DNA of 64,000 nt, from the NCBI RefSeq assembly GCF_048268305.1, contig NZ_JBLWVT010000005.1, positions 310,001 to 374,000 of the forward strand, read 5' to 3'. The position numbers and the translations under genes were made by a program. The stretch is from Pseudodonghicola sp048268305 (GTDB lineage: Bacteria > Pseudomonadota > Alphaproteobacteria > Rhodobacterales > Rhodobacteraceae). Under the pieces are notes generated by a model. It had not been told where the DNA came from and did not search any database. It worked only from the letters and a program-made list of their open reading frames with translations. The number at the start of each line of letters is the position of its first letter. Position 1 is the stretch's first letter. This document shows, piece after piece, positions 9,698-19,500 of this stretch.

Positions 9698-10174
9698 TCA
9701 CCCCTCCTGATCGAGGATGCGGCGCAGGCGCTCCTGCTCCTCCTCGGTCAGGGCGGCGTCCTGCGGATGCGGCGCCCTGGAGCGGCCGCGCAAATAGACC
9801 CAGGCCAGCCCGCCGCCCATCAGCAGCATCAGGGGGCCGGCGGCCCAGAGCAACCAGTTCGCCCCCTTGGTGGTGGGGCTGAGCAGCACGTATTCGCCAT
9901 AGCGGTCGACCACGTAATCGACCACCTGCCGGTCGCTATCCCCGGCGCTGAGCCTGTCGCGCACGAGAATGCGCAGATCGCGCGCCAGATCGGCGTTCGA
10001 TTCGTCGATATTCTCGTTGCGGCAGACCAGACAGCGCAGCCCCTTGCTGATCTCGCGCGCCCGCGCCTCAAGCTTGGGATCGGCCAGCATCTCATCCGGC
10101 AACACGGCCAGCGACGGTGCGGCGACGGCCAGCAGCAGGGCGGTCAGCCCGGCGCGGATCATCGCGCCGCTCAT
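9698..10174 (-). CDS. ccmH: Cytochrome c maturation protein CcmH
   Basis: 158-residue thioredox protein that reduces apocytochrome c for heme attachment in the periplasm. A cleavable signal at 1-22 precedes the conserved LRCLVCRNENI redox motif. A C-terminal membrane helix follows (NWLLWAAGPLMLLMGGGLAWVY split by its Gly-rich centre), with a charged cytoplasmic tail. The ATG at 10174 overlaps the ccmF stop as ATGA, giving translational coupling. It is the short CcmH type, without the TPR extension (CcmI) found in longer forms. Confidence 0.93.
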   Translation of the reverse strand: MSGAMIRAGLTALLLAVAAPSLAVLPDEMLADPKLEARAREISKGLRCLVCRNENIDESNADLARDLRILVRDRLSAGDSDRQVVDYVVDRYGEYVLLSPTTKGANWLLWAAGPLMLLMGGGLAWVYLRGRSRAPHPQDAALTEEEQERLRRILDQEG

Positions 10175-12138
10175 TCCGCCGCCACCGGCTTGGCGGCCGG
10201 CTTGCGCGCCCCCGCCGCCACCCGGAACCGCCGGTCGGACAGGCTGAGGAACCCGCCGAAGGCCATCATCAGCGCGCCGCCCCAGATCCAATTGGCGAAG
10301 GGCTTGATATAGGTGCGCACGGTCCAGCCGCCATCGGCCTGCTGATCGCCGATCACCACATAGACGTCGCGGGTGAACCCGTTGTCGATCGCCGCCTCGG
10401 TCGTCGGCATCTGCGCCACCGGATAGACCCGTTTCTCAGGGCGCAGCACCGCCACCTCGCGGCCCTGGCGCAGTACCCGCACCGTTCCCGTGGTCGAGAA
10501 ATAGTTGGGCCCGCGCAGCTCCTCCACCTTCTCCAGCGTCAGATCGAAGCCCGAGACGGAGAAGCTTTCGCCCAGCTTGGCGACGCGGATATCCTCGCTC
10601 TGCCAGGCGGTGAGCCCGGCGATGGCGAAGATGGTAACGCCCAGCCCCGCATGGGCCAGCGCCTTGCCCCAATCGGCACGCGGCAGCCGGATCAGTCGGC
10701 CCAGCCGGTTAACGCCCCGGCCCGAACGCGACCACAGGTCGACAGCCACGCCCGACACGATCCAGGCGCCCAGAAACACGCCGACCGGCCCCAGCGCGCT
10801 GCGCCCGCTCTGCAGCGCCCAGACCAGCGCCGCCAGCGCCACCGCCAGCCCGAAGGCATAGCGCAGCGACCAGAGCGTACGACCCAGCCGTCCGCGTTTC
10901 CACGGCAGCATGGCGCCCGCCGGCAGGATCAGCCCCAACACCACCATGAAGGGGCTGAAGGCGGCATTGAAATAGGGCGCCCCGACGCTCAGCTTGCGGC
11001 CAAAGCCCATCTCGGCCACGACCGGCCAGAGGGTTCCGAAGAAGATCACGAAGGCCGCCACCGCCAGCAGGATGTTGTTAACCACCAGCGCGCTTTCCCG
11101 GCTGACCATGGCAAAGACGCCCTTCGCCTCCATCGCATTGGCGCGGGCGGCAAACAGCATCAGCGCGCCGCCGGTGAAGACCGCCAGAATGATCAGGATG
11201 AAGATGCCGCGCTCGGGATCATTGGCGAAAGCATGCACCGAGGTCAGCAGACCCGAGCGCACGATGAAGGTGCCGATCAGCGAAAAGCCGAAAGCCAAGA
11301 TCGCCAGCAGGATGGTCCAGGCCTTCAGCGCCTCGCGCTTCTCCACCACGATGGCGGAATGCAGCAGCGCCGCGGCCAGGAGCCAGGGCATGAAACTGGC
11401 GTTCTCGACCGGGTCCCAGAACCAGAAGCCGCCCCAGCCCAGCTCGTAATAGGCCCACCAGGAGCCCAGGGCGATGCCAATGGTCAGGAAGATCCAGGCC
11501 GCCAGCGTCCAGGGCCGCACCCAGCGCCCCCAGGCGGCATCCACCCGTCCCTCGATCAGCGCCGCCACGGCAAAGCTGAAGGACATCGAAAGCCCGACAT
11601 AGCCGAGGTAGAGAAACGGCGGATGGAAGGCGAGCCCCGGGTCCTGCAGCAGCGGGTTCAGATCCTGCCCGTCGAAGGGCGGCACCGCCAGGCGCAGGAA
11701 GGGGTTCGAGGTGAAGAGGATGAAGGCGTAGAACGCCACGCCGATCGAGCCCTGCACCGACAGCACCCGCGCCTTCAGCCCGGGCGGCAGGCCACCGCCG
11801 AACCAGGCCGCCGTCGCCCCGAAAAGCGAGACGATCAGCACCCAAAGCAGCATCGAGCCCTCGTGGTTGCCCCAGAGCCCGCTGATCTTGTAGAGCATCG
11901 GCTTGGCGGAATGGGAATTCTCCACCACCACCTTCAGCGAGAAATCCGAGGTGACGAAGGCATGCATCAACGCCGCGAAGGCAAACCCCGTCATCAGGAA
12001 TTGCAGCGTGGCGGCGGGTTCGGCCACGGCCATCCAGCCGGACCAGCGTTTCTGCGCGCCCACCATCGGGACGACGGTTTGCACGATTGCGGCCATGAAG
12101 GCCAGCACCAGGGCGAAGTGACCAAATTCGGTAATCAT
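10171..12138 (-). CDS. ccmF: Cytochrome c heme lyase subunit CcmF
   Basis: 655-residue polytopic membrane protein of the System I cytochrome c assembly pathway. It begins MITEFGHFALVLAFMAAIVQ. The WWD heme-handling region is visible (SWWAYYELGWGGFWFWDPVE), as are multiple hydrophobic helices and a large periplasmic loop near the C-terminus (TTEAAIDNGFTRDVYV). Start at 12138 chosen to match the family. It is followed, with ATGA overlap, by ccmH. The GTA-type holin gene lies 86 bases upstream on the same strand, an unusual insertion in a ccm locus. Confidence 0.95.
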   Translation of the reverse strand: MITEFGHFALVLAFMAAIVQTVVPMVGAQKRWSGWMAVAEPAATLQFLMTGFAFAALMHAFVTSDFSLKVVVENSHSAKPMLYKISGLWGNHEGSMLLWVLIVSLFGATAAWFGGGLPPGLKARVLSVQGSIGVAFYAFILFTSNPFLRLAVPPFDGQDLNPLLQDPGLAFHPPFLYLGYVGLSMSFSFAVAALIEGRVDAAWGRWVRPWTLAAWIFLTIGIALGSWWAYYELGWGGFWFWDPVENASFMPWLLAAALLHSAIVVEKREALKAWTILLAILAFGFSLIGTFIVRSGLLTSVHAFANDPERGIFILIILAVFTGGALMLFAARANAMEAKGVFAMVSRESALVVNNILLAVAAFVIFFGTLWPVVAEMGFGRKLSVGAPYFNAAFSPFMVVLGLILPAGAMLPWKRGRLGRTLWSLRYAFGLAVALAALVWALQSGRSALGPVGVFLGAWIVSGVAVDLWSRSGRGVNRLGRLIRLPRADWGKALAHAGLGVTIFAIAGLTAWQSEDIRVAKLGESFSVSGFDLTLEKVEELRGPNYFSTTGTVRVLRQGREVAVLRPEKRVYPVAQMPTTEAAIDNGFTRDVYVVIGDQQADGGWTVRTYIKPFANWIWGGALMMAFGGFLSLSDRRFRVAAGARKPAAKPVAAE

Positions 12139-12224
12139 GCCCCGATGTATAGGGCGCTCTGCGGGGCCGGCCAATGGTTTTCGCGCCGGCCCCGGGATCA
12201 CGTTGTCGCAACCCCCTGGCGGGC

Positions 12225-12797
12225 TCAGCCCACCCTGGCGGCGCGCCAATCCTCCAGCGCCCGGTTGGCCTCGGGTCGGGTCGCCGACAAGACCAGTTGC
12301 GCATCCCGCCCGGTATCCGCAGCGCCGGGGCTGTCATGGCGCATCTTCTCCAAGCCGGCGACGTTTTCCATCACCTGCGGCGCCCGCGCCAGGGTCTCGG
12401 CGATACCCTGCTGGAACGCCTGGTGCTTCACCTGATAGCGCGCCCCGAAGTAGAAGGAGACGATCACCCCCAGCAGCCACCAGAGCGGTTCCGGCACCAG
12501 CGCCAGCCCCTGCATGCGGGCGGCGAACCACAGCGGATCGACCATGGCGGCGACGAACATTCCCAGCGTTCCCAGTGCCAGCGCCGGGCGCGGCAGCCGG
12601 TTGACCCCATCCATCAGCCGGTCGAACCGGCCCTGCCGGGCCACCGCGAATTCGGCGCCAAGCTGCGCCATCGCCTGCCCTTGCAGGTCTGCCGCCCGGA
12701 CCGCGCCCGCCTCGGCATTCTCGCGAAACACCTCCGCTGTCTGGCTGACCAGATTGCGACCGCCGCCGAACAGCGTCAAAAGCAGTTCCCGAAACAT
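12225..12797 (-). CDS. Holin family protein (GTA/phage 3TM holin type)
   Basis: 190 residues beginning MFRELLLTLFGGGRNLVSQTAEVF. Two or three hydrophobic segments lie between about 70 and 120 (ALALGTLGMFVAAMVDPLWF and PLWWLLGVIVSFYFGARYQ). This matches the three-helix holin family found with gene transfer agents and prophages of Rhodobacterales. It follows the endolysin gene by only 4 bases, so the two form a lysis cassette. In R. capsulatus a holin/endolysin pair away from the main GTA cluster lyses producer cells; the function here is inferred from that. ATG start at 12797. Confidence 0.75.
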   Translation of the reverse strand: MFRELLLTLFGGGRNLVSQTAEVFRENAEAGAVRAADLQGQAMAQLGAEFAVARQGRFDRLMDGVNRLPRPALALGTLGMFVAAMVDPLWFAARMQGLALVPEPLWWLLGVIVSFYFGARYQVKHQAFQQGIAETLARAPQVMENVAGLEKMRHDSPGAADTGRDAQLVLSATRPEANRALEDWRAARVG

Positions 12798-12801
12798 CGC
12801 C

Positions 12802-13413
12802 CTACCCCCAGGCCGCGACGCGGGCGGAGAATTCCGCCTGCGTCAGGTGATAGCGCGGCGACAGGAACGCCTCCGCCCGGCTGATCCAGCCGCCCTTGCC
12901 GCCAAGGCGCGTGCGCGCATATTTGCGGCTCGCCACCCGGCTATCGGCCAGACGGAAGTAATAATTGCGCCGCGCCACCCCATAGGCATCGCGCAGGGCG
13001 ACCGGGTCGGGCGCGGCCGCATCCATCGCCGCCGCCAGCGTCTGCGGCCCGATCACCCCATCGACCGCGACGTCATACCCCATCTCACGCAGCAGCCGCT
13101 GCAGGATCTGCACCGCGTTCGACCCCGCATTCACATACATGTCGAAGACCGAAGGCTGCAGCGCCACCGGTAGTTCGGCGATCCGCGGCCGCTGGTAATA
13201 CTGGCTGATGAAGATCTCCACCGCCCGCTCCCGGCTCAGCACCCGGAGATCGGCGACGCTCACCTGCCCGTCGCCGGTCAGATCGAGCCCAAGCCGCCGC
13301 AGCGTGTGGATGGTGACCCCGTGATTGGTCGCCCCACCCGGATCGTCGGGGTCGGACACGAACCCGCCCTCCCGATCCACGATCGCCTCGGCGATCTGCC
13401 GCACATCCTGCAT
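12802..13413 (-). CDS. Endolysin, glycoside hydrolase family 108
   Basis: 203-residue peptidoglycan hydrolase. N-terminal GH108 domain with catalytic Glu in IVDREGGFVSDPDDPGGATN, the GVTIHTLR segment, and FDMYVNAGSNAVQILQ. C-terminal peptidoglycan-binding part (VDGVIGPQTLAAA...RKYARTRLGGKGGWI). The start is the ATG at 13413, placed 6 bases after a perfect AGGAGGT; a TTG six codons upstream lies inside that site and is rejected. Immediately upstream of the holin gene, together a lysis pair. A TTAACC motif (13457-13462) lies upstream. Confidence 0.85.
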   Translation of the reverse strand: MQDVRQIAEAIVDREGGFVSDPDDPGGATNHGVTIHTLRRLGLDLTGDGQVSVADLRVLSRERAVEIFISQYYQRPRIAELPVALQPSVFDMYVNAGSNAVQILQRLLREMGYDVAVDGVIGPQTLAAAMDAAAPDPVALRDAYGVARRNYYFRLADSRVASRKYARTRLGGKGGWISRAEAFLSPRYHLTQAEFSARVAAWG

Positions 13414-13456
13414 TGCCGCACCTCCTGCCAATCCGGCGCAGAGGCTCCGACAGGAA

Positions 13457-13462
13457 GGTTAA
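13457..13462 (-). promoter_or_regulatory. Possible CtrA half-site upstream of the lysis pair
   Basis: On the minus strand TTAACC lies about 43 bases upstream of the endolysin start. CtrA recognises TTAA-N7-TTAAC and also single TTAACC half-sites, and CtrA influences GTA lysis genes in R. capsulatus. A 6-base match alone is weak. Confidence 0.25.
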
Positions 13463-13526
13463 CGCGCGATCACCTTGGCGCGCGCCACATCCCGCCCCTT
13501 CCTGGGGATTGGGGCGCACCCCGCTC

Positions 13527-13575
13527 TTTTTCTAGCTGAAAATATCCCCGCCGGAGGCACGCGCCGCAGGCGCGT
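13527..13575 (-). repeat. Intergenic palindromic repeat (REP-like), copy 1
   Basis: Read on the minus strand: GCGCCTGCGGCGCGTGCCTC, then CGGCGGGGATATTTTCAGCT, then an A-rich tail. The same pattern recurs at 31213-31261, and a truncated relative lies at 31426-31470. It sits between ccmE and the endolysin gene. Confidence 0.6.
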
Positions 13576-13629
13576 CAAACCGATCGCCCCCGGGACTACC
13601 TCCAGGAGAGATCACGAAACCGCCGCGCC

Positions 13630-14076
13630 TCAGCTCTCGCCCGGGGCCTTGTAGACGCCCTGTTCCTTCAGCGCCTCCATGACCTCTTTCGGCATATAGG
13701 TTTCATCATGTTTCGCAAGGATTTCAGATGCTTCAAAGACGCCATTCACGTAACGCCCGGTGCCGATCATCCCCTGCTTCTCGCCGAAGAGATCGGGCAG
13801 CACCCCCTTGTAGGTCACCGGCACCGAGGCGCCGCCATCGGTCACCACGAAATGCACCACCTCGCCCTGATCGCGCACCAATGTGCCCTCTTCGACCAGA
13901 CCACCCAGCCGGAACACCTCGGAGGCCGCCGGCGGCTCTGCCATCACCTGGCTGGGCGAGCGGAAGAAGTTGATGCCATCGCGCATCGCATAGCCGATCA
14001 GCGCGGTCGAGACGACCAGCGCCACCGCGGCAAGCGCGATGATCTGGATGCGACGTCGCTTTTTCAGACTCTTCAT
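13630..14076 (-). CDS. ccmE: Cytochrome c maturation heme chaperone CcmE
   Basis: 148 residues. An N-terminal membrane anchor (IIALAAVALVVSTALIGYAM) after a basic start MKSLKKRRR, then a beta-barrel OB-fold. The heme-binding His and nearby Tyr are seen in LAKHDETYMP. It hands heme to apocytochrome c with CcmF and CcmH, whose genes lie about 1.5 kb downstream on the same strand, separated by the holin/endolysin pair. argC ends 25 bases upstream. Confidence 0.95.
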   Translation of the reverse strand: MKSLKKRRRIQIIALAAVALVVSTALIGYAMRDGINFFRSPSQVMAEPPAASEVFRLGGLVEEGTLVRDQGEVVHFVVTDGGASVPVTYKGVLPDLFGEKQGMIGTGRYVNGVFEASEILAKHDETYMPKEVMEALKEQGVYKAPGES

Positions 14077-14100
14077 CTTCCCCTCGCCCGGAAACGCCTG

Positions 14101-15129
14101 TTACGGGAACAGCGGGGCCATGGTTAGCCCCTCCTCCTCATCCTCACCTAGCATCAGGTTGGCGTTTTGCAATGCCTGGCCGCTGCTACCTTTTGTCAGG
14201 TTATCGAGCGCGGCGAAGACGATTGTCCGCCCCGGCAGCCGGTCGGCGGCAACGCCGATGTGGCAATAGTTCGACCCGCGCACATGGTGGGTCGAGGGCG
14301 CCTCGCCAAAGGGCAGCACCTGGATGAAGGGCTCGGCCGCATAGGCCGCCTGCAGGGTGTCATAGATGACCTGCGGGTCGCCCTTGACATAGACGGTGCC
14401 GAGGATGCCGCGGTTCGCCGGGATCAGATGCGGGGTGAATTGCACCTTGACCGGCCGGCCGGCGAGTTTCGAGAATTCCTGATCGAATTCGCCCAGATGC
14501 CGGTGCGTGCCGCCGAAGGAATAGGGGTTATACCCCTCGCTCAGTTCCGCATGCAGCAGGTTTTCCTTCAGCGACCGCCCGGCGCCGGAAACGGCGCATT
14601 TCAGATCGAGGATGATCTCGTCCAGGTCGATCACCCCGGCGCTGATCAGCGGCCGCAGGGCGAATTGACCGGTCGCGGCGTTGCACCCCGTCCCGGCGAC
14701 CAGCCGGGCGGCCCGGATCTCGTCACGATAGAATTCGGTGAGGCCATAGACCGCCTCTTCCTGCTGGGCGAGCGCGGCATGGGGGTTGCCATACCATTTC
14801 TCGTATTCCGCCGGATCGCGCAGCCGGAAATCGGCCGAGAGGTCAACGATCTTCAGATCGGCCGGCAGCGCCGCGATCACCTGCTGGCTGGTCTTGTGCG
14901 GCAGCGCGCAGAAGCACAGATCGATGGCAGAGAAATCAATCTCCTCGATCTTGCACAGCGTCGGCAGCTTCATGTGCCGCAGATGCGGAAACACCTCGGC
15001 CATTTCCATGCCGGCCTTGCGTTCGCCCGACAGGGCCACGATTTCGATGTTCCGATGCTGGGCAATCAGCCGGATCAGTTCGGCCCCGGTGTAACCGCTG
15101 GCCCCGAGAATGGCGACTTTATGGGTCAT
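14101..15129 (-). CDS. argC: N-acetyl-gamma-glutamyl-phosphate reductase
   Basis: 342 residues, third step of arginine synthesis, NADPH-dependent. N-terminal GASGYTGAELIRL nucleotide-binding motif; active Cys149 within AGTGCNAATGQFALRPL; C-terminal dimerisation region with THHVRGSNYCHIGV. The usual catalytic signature is PGC[FY]-x-T. Here it is TGCNAAT, which keeps the nucleophile but changes its surroundings. Start at 15129, preceded by AGAGG. It sits 56 bases downstream of murI and 25 bases upstream of ccmE. Confidence 0.88.
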   Translation of the reverse strand: MTHKVAILGASGYTGAELIRLIAQHRNIEIVALSGERKAGMEMAEVFPHLRHMKLPTLCKIEEIDFSAIDLCFCALPHKTSQQVIAALPADLKIVDLSADFRLRDPAEYEKWYGNPHAALAQQEEAVYGLTEFYRDEIRAARLVAGTGCNAATGQFALRPLISAGVIDLDEIILDLKCAVSGAGRSLKENLLHAELSEGYNPYSFGGTHRHLGEFDQEFSKLAGRPVKVQFTPHLIPANRGILGTVYVKGDPQVIYDTLQAAYAAEPFIQVLPFGEAPSTHHVRGSNYCHIGVAADRLPGRTIVFAALDNLTKGSSGQALQNANLMLGEDEEEGLTMAPLFP

Positions 15130-15185
15130 CTTAGACCTCTTCCCTTTTGAATTCATTGGGTTTTGCGACAGGCTTGGAAGGTCAC

Positions 15186-15995
15186 TCAGACCTTTTCGAA
15201 TTCCACTTGTCGTCGCAACAGCCGCATCGCCTGATCAGAGACCTTGCGCGGATTGCCGGTGGTCAGAAACCCACCCTTGCCGGCGCCCAGCATGCCCGGG
15301 TGACGGTTCAGATAATCCGTCAGGCTCTCGGCCACCAGATTGGCCTGGCTGAACACTTTCACATCCGGCCCCAGCGCCTCGCGGAAGGTGTCCTCGAGGA
15401 TCGGGTAATGGGTGCAGCCCAGGATCGCCGCATCGGGCTTGGGCATCTTCCGCTTCAGCGCCTCGACATGGCTGCGCACCAGTGCCTCGGCCAGAATCCG
15501 GTCACCATCCTCGATCGCGTCGACGACGCCGCCGCAGGCCTGCGCCTCGACATCGACACCGATGGCCCGAAAGGCCAGCTCGCGCTGGAACGCCCGGCTC
15601 GCCACCGTCGCCGGCGTCGCGAACAGCGCCACGGTCTGCACCTCGACCTCGCGCGGGGGGGAATTGTCGCCCCACTGCCGTTCCGTCAGCGCCTCGATCA
15701 ACGGCACGAAGACGCCAAGCACCCGCTTGCCCTGCGGCACGCCGGCCTCCTGCATCCGCCTGAGCGCCGCGGCGCTCGCCGTGTTGCAGGCCAGGATCAC
15801 CAGATCGCAGCCACGATCCCACAGCGTTTCCACCGCGTGTTTGGTCAACTGATAGATGTCTTCGGCATCGCGCACCCCATAGGGCGCATGCGCGCTGTCG
15901 GCGAAATACAGAAACTCCACCTCAGGAAGGCGGTGCTGCACAGCGTCCAGGACGGTCAGCCCGCCCAGACCGGAATCGAAAATACCTACTGCCAT
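15186..15995 (-). CDS. murI: Glutamate racemase
   Basis: 269-residue cofactor-independent racemase that supplies D-glutamate for peptidoglycan. The two catalytic cysteines are in LACNTASAAAL and LGCTHYPIL; the N-terminal VGIFDSGLGGLTV holds the substrate-binding Asp-Ser pair. Length is normal. A small ORF ends 7 bases upstream, so the two may be co-transcribed. Confidence 0.96.
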   Translation of the reverse strand: MAVGIFDSGLGGLTVLDAVQHRLPEVEFLYFADSAHAPYGVRDAEDIYQLTKHAVETLWDRGCDLVILACNTASAAALRRMQEAGVPQGKRVLGVFVPLIEALTERQWGDNSPPREVEVQTVALFATPATVASRAFQRELAFRAIGVDVEAQACGGVVDAIEDGDRILAEALVRSHVEALKRKMPKPDAAILGCTHYPILEDTFREALGPDVKVFSQANLVAESLTDYLNRHPGMLGAGKGGFLTTGNPRKVSDQAMRLLRRQVEFEKV

Positions 15996-16001
15996 TGCTC
16001 G

Positions 16002-16232
16002 TCAGGCGCGATGCCGTTCCTCGAATTCATTGCCATAGTCATAGGACTTCGGCGGTTGTGGAAACACCCCATACGTTGCTTTGCCCGGAAAATCCATCAT
16101 CAGCGGCGCGTCCCGTGTCATCGGGGCCGAAATGTCGCCCCTGACGGGATTGCGCTTGCCCCCGCGCACCGGGCGGCCAATCCGCACGCGCAATTCTTTG
16201 ATCAAAAGCCCGTGGCACAAGGCGCCCAGCAA
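16002..16232 (-). CDS. Small hypothetical protein upstream of murI
   Basis: Open frame of 76 codons ending 7 bases before murI. The C-terminal half (MTRDAPLMMDFPGKATYGVF, then QPPKSYDYGNEFEERHRA) has ordinary protein composition. The only ATG in frame is at 16121, giving 39 codons; longer forms need TTG at 16232 or an internal GTG. No convincing ribosome binding site at any of these. No domain recognised. Confidence 0.4.
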   Translation of the reverse strand: MLGALCHGLLIKELRVRIGRPVRGGKRNPVRGDISAPMTRDAPLMMDFPGKATYGVFPQPPKSYDYGNEFEERHRA

Positions 16233-16562
16233 GTCCGCCGAAGATCGGCAGCAGCCCCTTCCCGCGCACCTTCATCGGATGCGGCGACGATAACGGCGCC
16301 CCTAGCCGCCGATGACGATGCCGCGAGCCCTGCCGGGGTCACCCCTTCGGCCCTCTCCGCAGGTTTGATCAGACCCGCGCCCCCGGGGGGCCTTTTCCAT
16401 CGGGCGGCTCCCTGCCCGGCCACCGCCCGCGACGGCCGGACGGAACGAACAGCCATCACCGGCAGCAGTCCGTCGCGCGCGCCCCAGACGGTCACGCCCG
16501 AATCACGCCTGCGCTGGTCGGCGCCGCTTTGCGACCAGAGGCCCGCGGCGCCGACAGCCGGA
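16233..16562. other. Non-coding gap with dyad behind the oxidoreductase gene
   Basis: No believable reading frame. TCGGCGCCGC (16518-16527) and its reverse complement (16545-16554) form a 10-bp stem just after the oxidoreductase stop. A competing pair CTGGTCG/CGACCAG overlaps it. No T-run; possibly a GC-rich terminator. Confidence 0.4.
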
Positions 16563-19500
16563 TCACTCAGCCGCCTTGGCCAGTTCCGGGCCGCCCTGGC
16601 GGAAGCTCGCCAAAAGCTCCTCCCGCCGCTTGGCCGCCTTGGCCTCGTTCTCCTGCTTGACCGGGCCGAAGCCGCGGATCTGCAAGGGCAGAAGCGCCAG
16701 CGCCAATGCGATGTCGCGGGTCTCGGGCGTGACCTTCGGCAAGACCTCCTTCATGTCGCGCTCGAACTGCTTGATCAGCGCCCGTTCCATCTTGCGCTCG
16801 GCCGAATAGCCGAAAAGATCGAAGGGCGTGCCGCGCAGCCCCTTCATCCGGGCCAGAAGCTTGAGCGGCCCCAGCATCCATTCGCCGAATTCGCGCTTTT
16901 TCGGTCGCCCATCCGGCCCGATGCCGCCCAGGATCGGCGGCGCCATGTGAAAGCTCAGCTTCAGATCGCCTTCGAATTCGGCCTCGGCCTTCTCGCGGCT
17001 CGTCAACAGCAGCCGCGCGACTTCGTATTCGTCCTTATAGGCCAGAAGCTTGTGATAGCCGCGCGCGACCGCCTCCTTCAGCCCCTTGTCAGCGATCCCG
17101 TCCAGCAGCTTGCGATAGCGTTTCGCCAGCCGCGACCCCTGGTAATCGACCAGTTGCCGCGCGCGGAACTCGATCTTCTCGTCCAGGGTCTTGGGCAGTT
17201 CGATCACATTGGCAGCCGGTGCAATCAGCTTGGCGGCCTCCTCCGGATGCACCACCGCCCAGCGGCCGATCTCGAAGGCGCGCTGGTTCATCTGGACGGC
17301 CGCGCCGTTCAGCTCGATCGCCTGGGCAATCGCCTCATGGCTGATCGGCACCAGCCCACGCTGCCAGGCGGCGCCAAAGACCATCATGTTAGAATAGATC
17401 GAATCCCCCAGCGTCACCCGCGCCAGGTCCGAGGCATCGAACAGCGTCAGCCCGTCCTTGACCCGCGCCTCCAGCGCCAGCGACAAACGGTCGGTCGGGA
17501 TGGTGAATTCGGTGTTGCGGGTGAAATCGCCGGTGATGATCTCGTGGCTGTTGACCACCGCGCCGCTTTGACCCGGGCGCATCAGCCCCAGCGTCTTGGC
17601 GCCGGCGCTGACCACCAGATCGCCGCCGATCAGCGCGTCGCATTCGCCGGTGGCGACGCGGATGGCGCTGATATCCTCGGGCTTTTCGGCCAGCCGGCAA
17701 TGGATATGCACCGCGCCGCCCTTCTGGGCGAGCCCCGCCATCTCCATCATCCCGGCGCCCTTGCCGTCGATCTGCGCCGCCTGCGCCAGCACCGCGCCGA
17801 TGGTGACGACACCGGTGCCGCCGACGCCGGTGATCACCACGTTATAGGTGCCATGGATCGCCGGCAGCTTTGGCGCGGGCAAATGCGGCAAGTCGAGATC
17901 GGCCGTCGCCTCTTTGCGGATCTTGGCGCCCTGCACCGTCACGAAGGACGGGCAGAAGCCCTTGAGGCAGGAGAAATCCTTGTTGCAGGACGACTGGTCA
18001 ATCGCCCGCTTGCGGCCCAGCTCGGTCTCCTTCGGCACGATCGAGACGCAGTTCGACTGCACCCCGCAGTCGCCGCAGCCTTCGCAGACATCCTGGTTGA
18101 TCAGCACCCGACGGTCGGGATCGGGGAAGGTGCCGCGCTTGCGCCGCCGCCGCTTTTCCGCCGCGCAGGTCTGGATATAGACGATGGCGGAAACGCCTTC
18201 CTTGTCGCGAAAATCCTCCTCGACCTTCAGCAGCTGGTCGCGCTCGAAGGTGGGCACGCCCGCCGGCATCGCCTTGAAATCCACGTCCTCTTTCTCGTCG
18301 TATACGATGGCGAGGTTTTGCACCCCCATCGCCTTCAGCTCGTTGGCGATGCGCGCCGCCGATAGGCCGCCCTCATTCTCCTGCCCGCCGGTCATGGCGA
18401 CGGCGTCATTATAGAGGATCTTGTAGGTGATCGTGGTGCCTGCCGCCAAAGCCGCCCGGATCGCCTGCACGCCGGAGTGGTTATAGGTGCCATCGCCCAG
18501 GTTCTGGAACACGTGTTTGGTGTTGGAGAACGGCGCCTCGCCGATCCAGTTGGCGCCCTCGCCCCCCATATGGGTGAAGCCCAGCGTGTCGCGGTCCATC
18601 CACTGCACCATGAAGTGACAGCCGATCCCGGCATAGGCACGCGATCCTTCGGGGATCTTGGTGCCGGTGTTATGCGGACAGCCCGAGCAGAAATAGGGCA
18701 GCCGGCTGGCCAGTTCCTCGGCATTGTCGGCGCGCCGTGCATCGTCCAGCGCCTGCAGGCCGGCGCGGATCGCATCGGTGTCGCGCCCCTCCTCCAGCAG
18801 GATCTTGCCCAGCTTCTCGGCGATCATCAGCGGGTCGAGCGCGCCGCGCGTCGGGAACAGCTCTTCCTGATGCATGCCGCCGGCGCCGCCCTTGTACCAG
18901 CCATAGACCCGGCGACCGCGGCGGTCGTCAAAGATCGCCTCCTTGATCTGCACCTCGATCAGCTTGCGCTTTTCTTCCACCACCACGATCAGATCGAGCC
19001 CTTCGGCCCAATCGTGGAACCCCTTCATGTCCAGCGGAAAGACCTGGGCGATCTTATAGGTGGTGATCCCCAGCCGCTCTGCCTCGGCCTCATCTATGTT
19101 CAACATGGTCAGCGCATGTTGCAGGTCGAGCCAGTTCTTGCCCGCCGCCACCAGACCGATCTTGGCGCCCGGCTTGCCCCAGACCCGCTTGTCGATCTTG
19201 TTGGCATGGGCGAATTCCTCGGCCGCAAAGCGCTTGATGTCGATCAGCCGCGCCTCCTGCGCGGTGCGGTCGTCGACCAGCCGGATGTTCAACCCGCCCT
19301 CGGGCATGTCGAATTTCGGCGTCACCAGCTGCACCCGGTCCGGCCGGCCATCCACCACCGAGGTCACCTCGATGGTGTCCTTCATCGTCTTCAGGCCGAC
19401 CCAGAGACCCGAGAACCGCGACAGGGCAAAGCCATAGAGCCCAAGATCGAGAATTTCCTGCACCCCGGCCGGGCTGACGATGGGCACATAGGCATCCATC

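Noticed and set aside
10117..12435. Open frame of 772 codons on the plus strand
   Set aside because: Shadow of ccmF; composition is repetitive Arg/His/Gln/Ala.
16202..16495. 97-codon frame behind the oxidoreductase gene
   Set aside because: Ala/Arg/Gly-rich with no start signal; looks like random high-GC frame.
15147..18365. Open frame of 1072 codons on the plus strand
   Set aside because: Antisense to murI and the fused oxidoreductase. Long shadow frames are common in high-GC DNA; composition (His/Arg/Gln/Asp-rich) is not protein-like.
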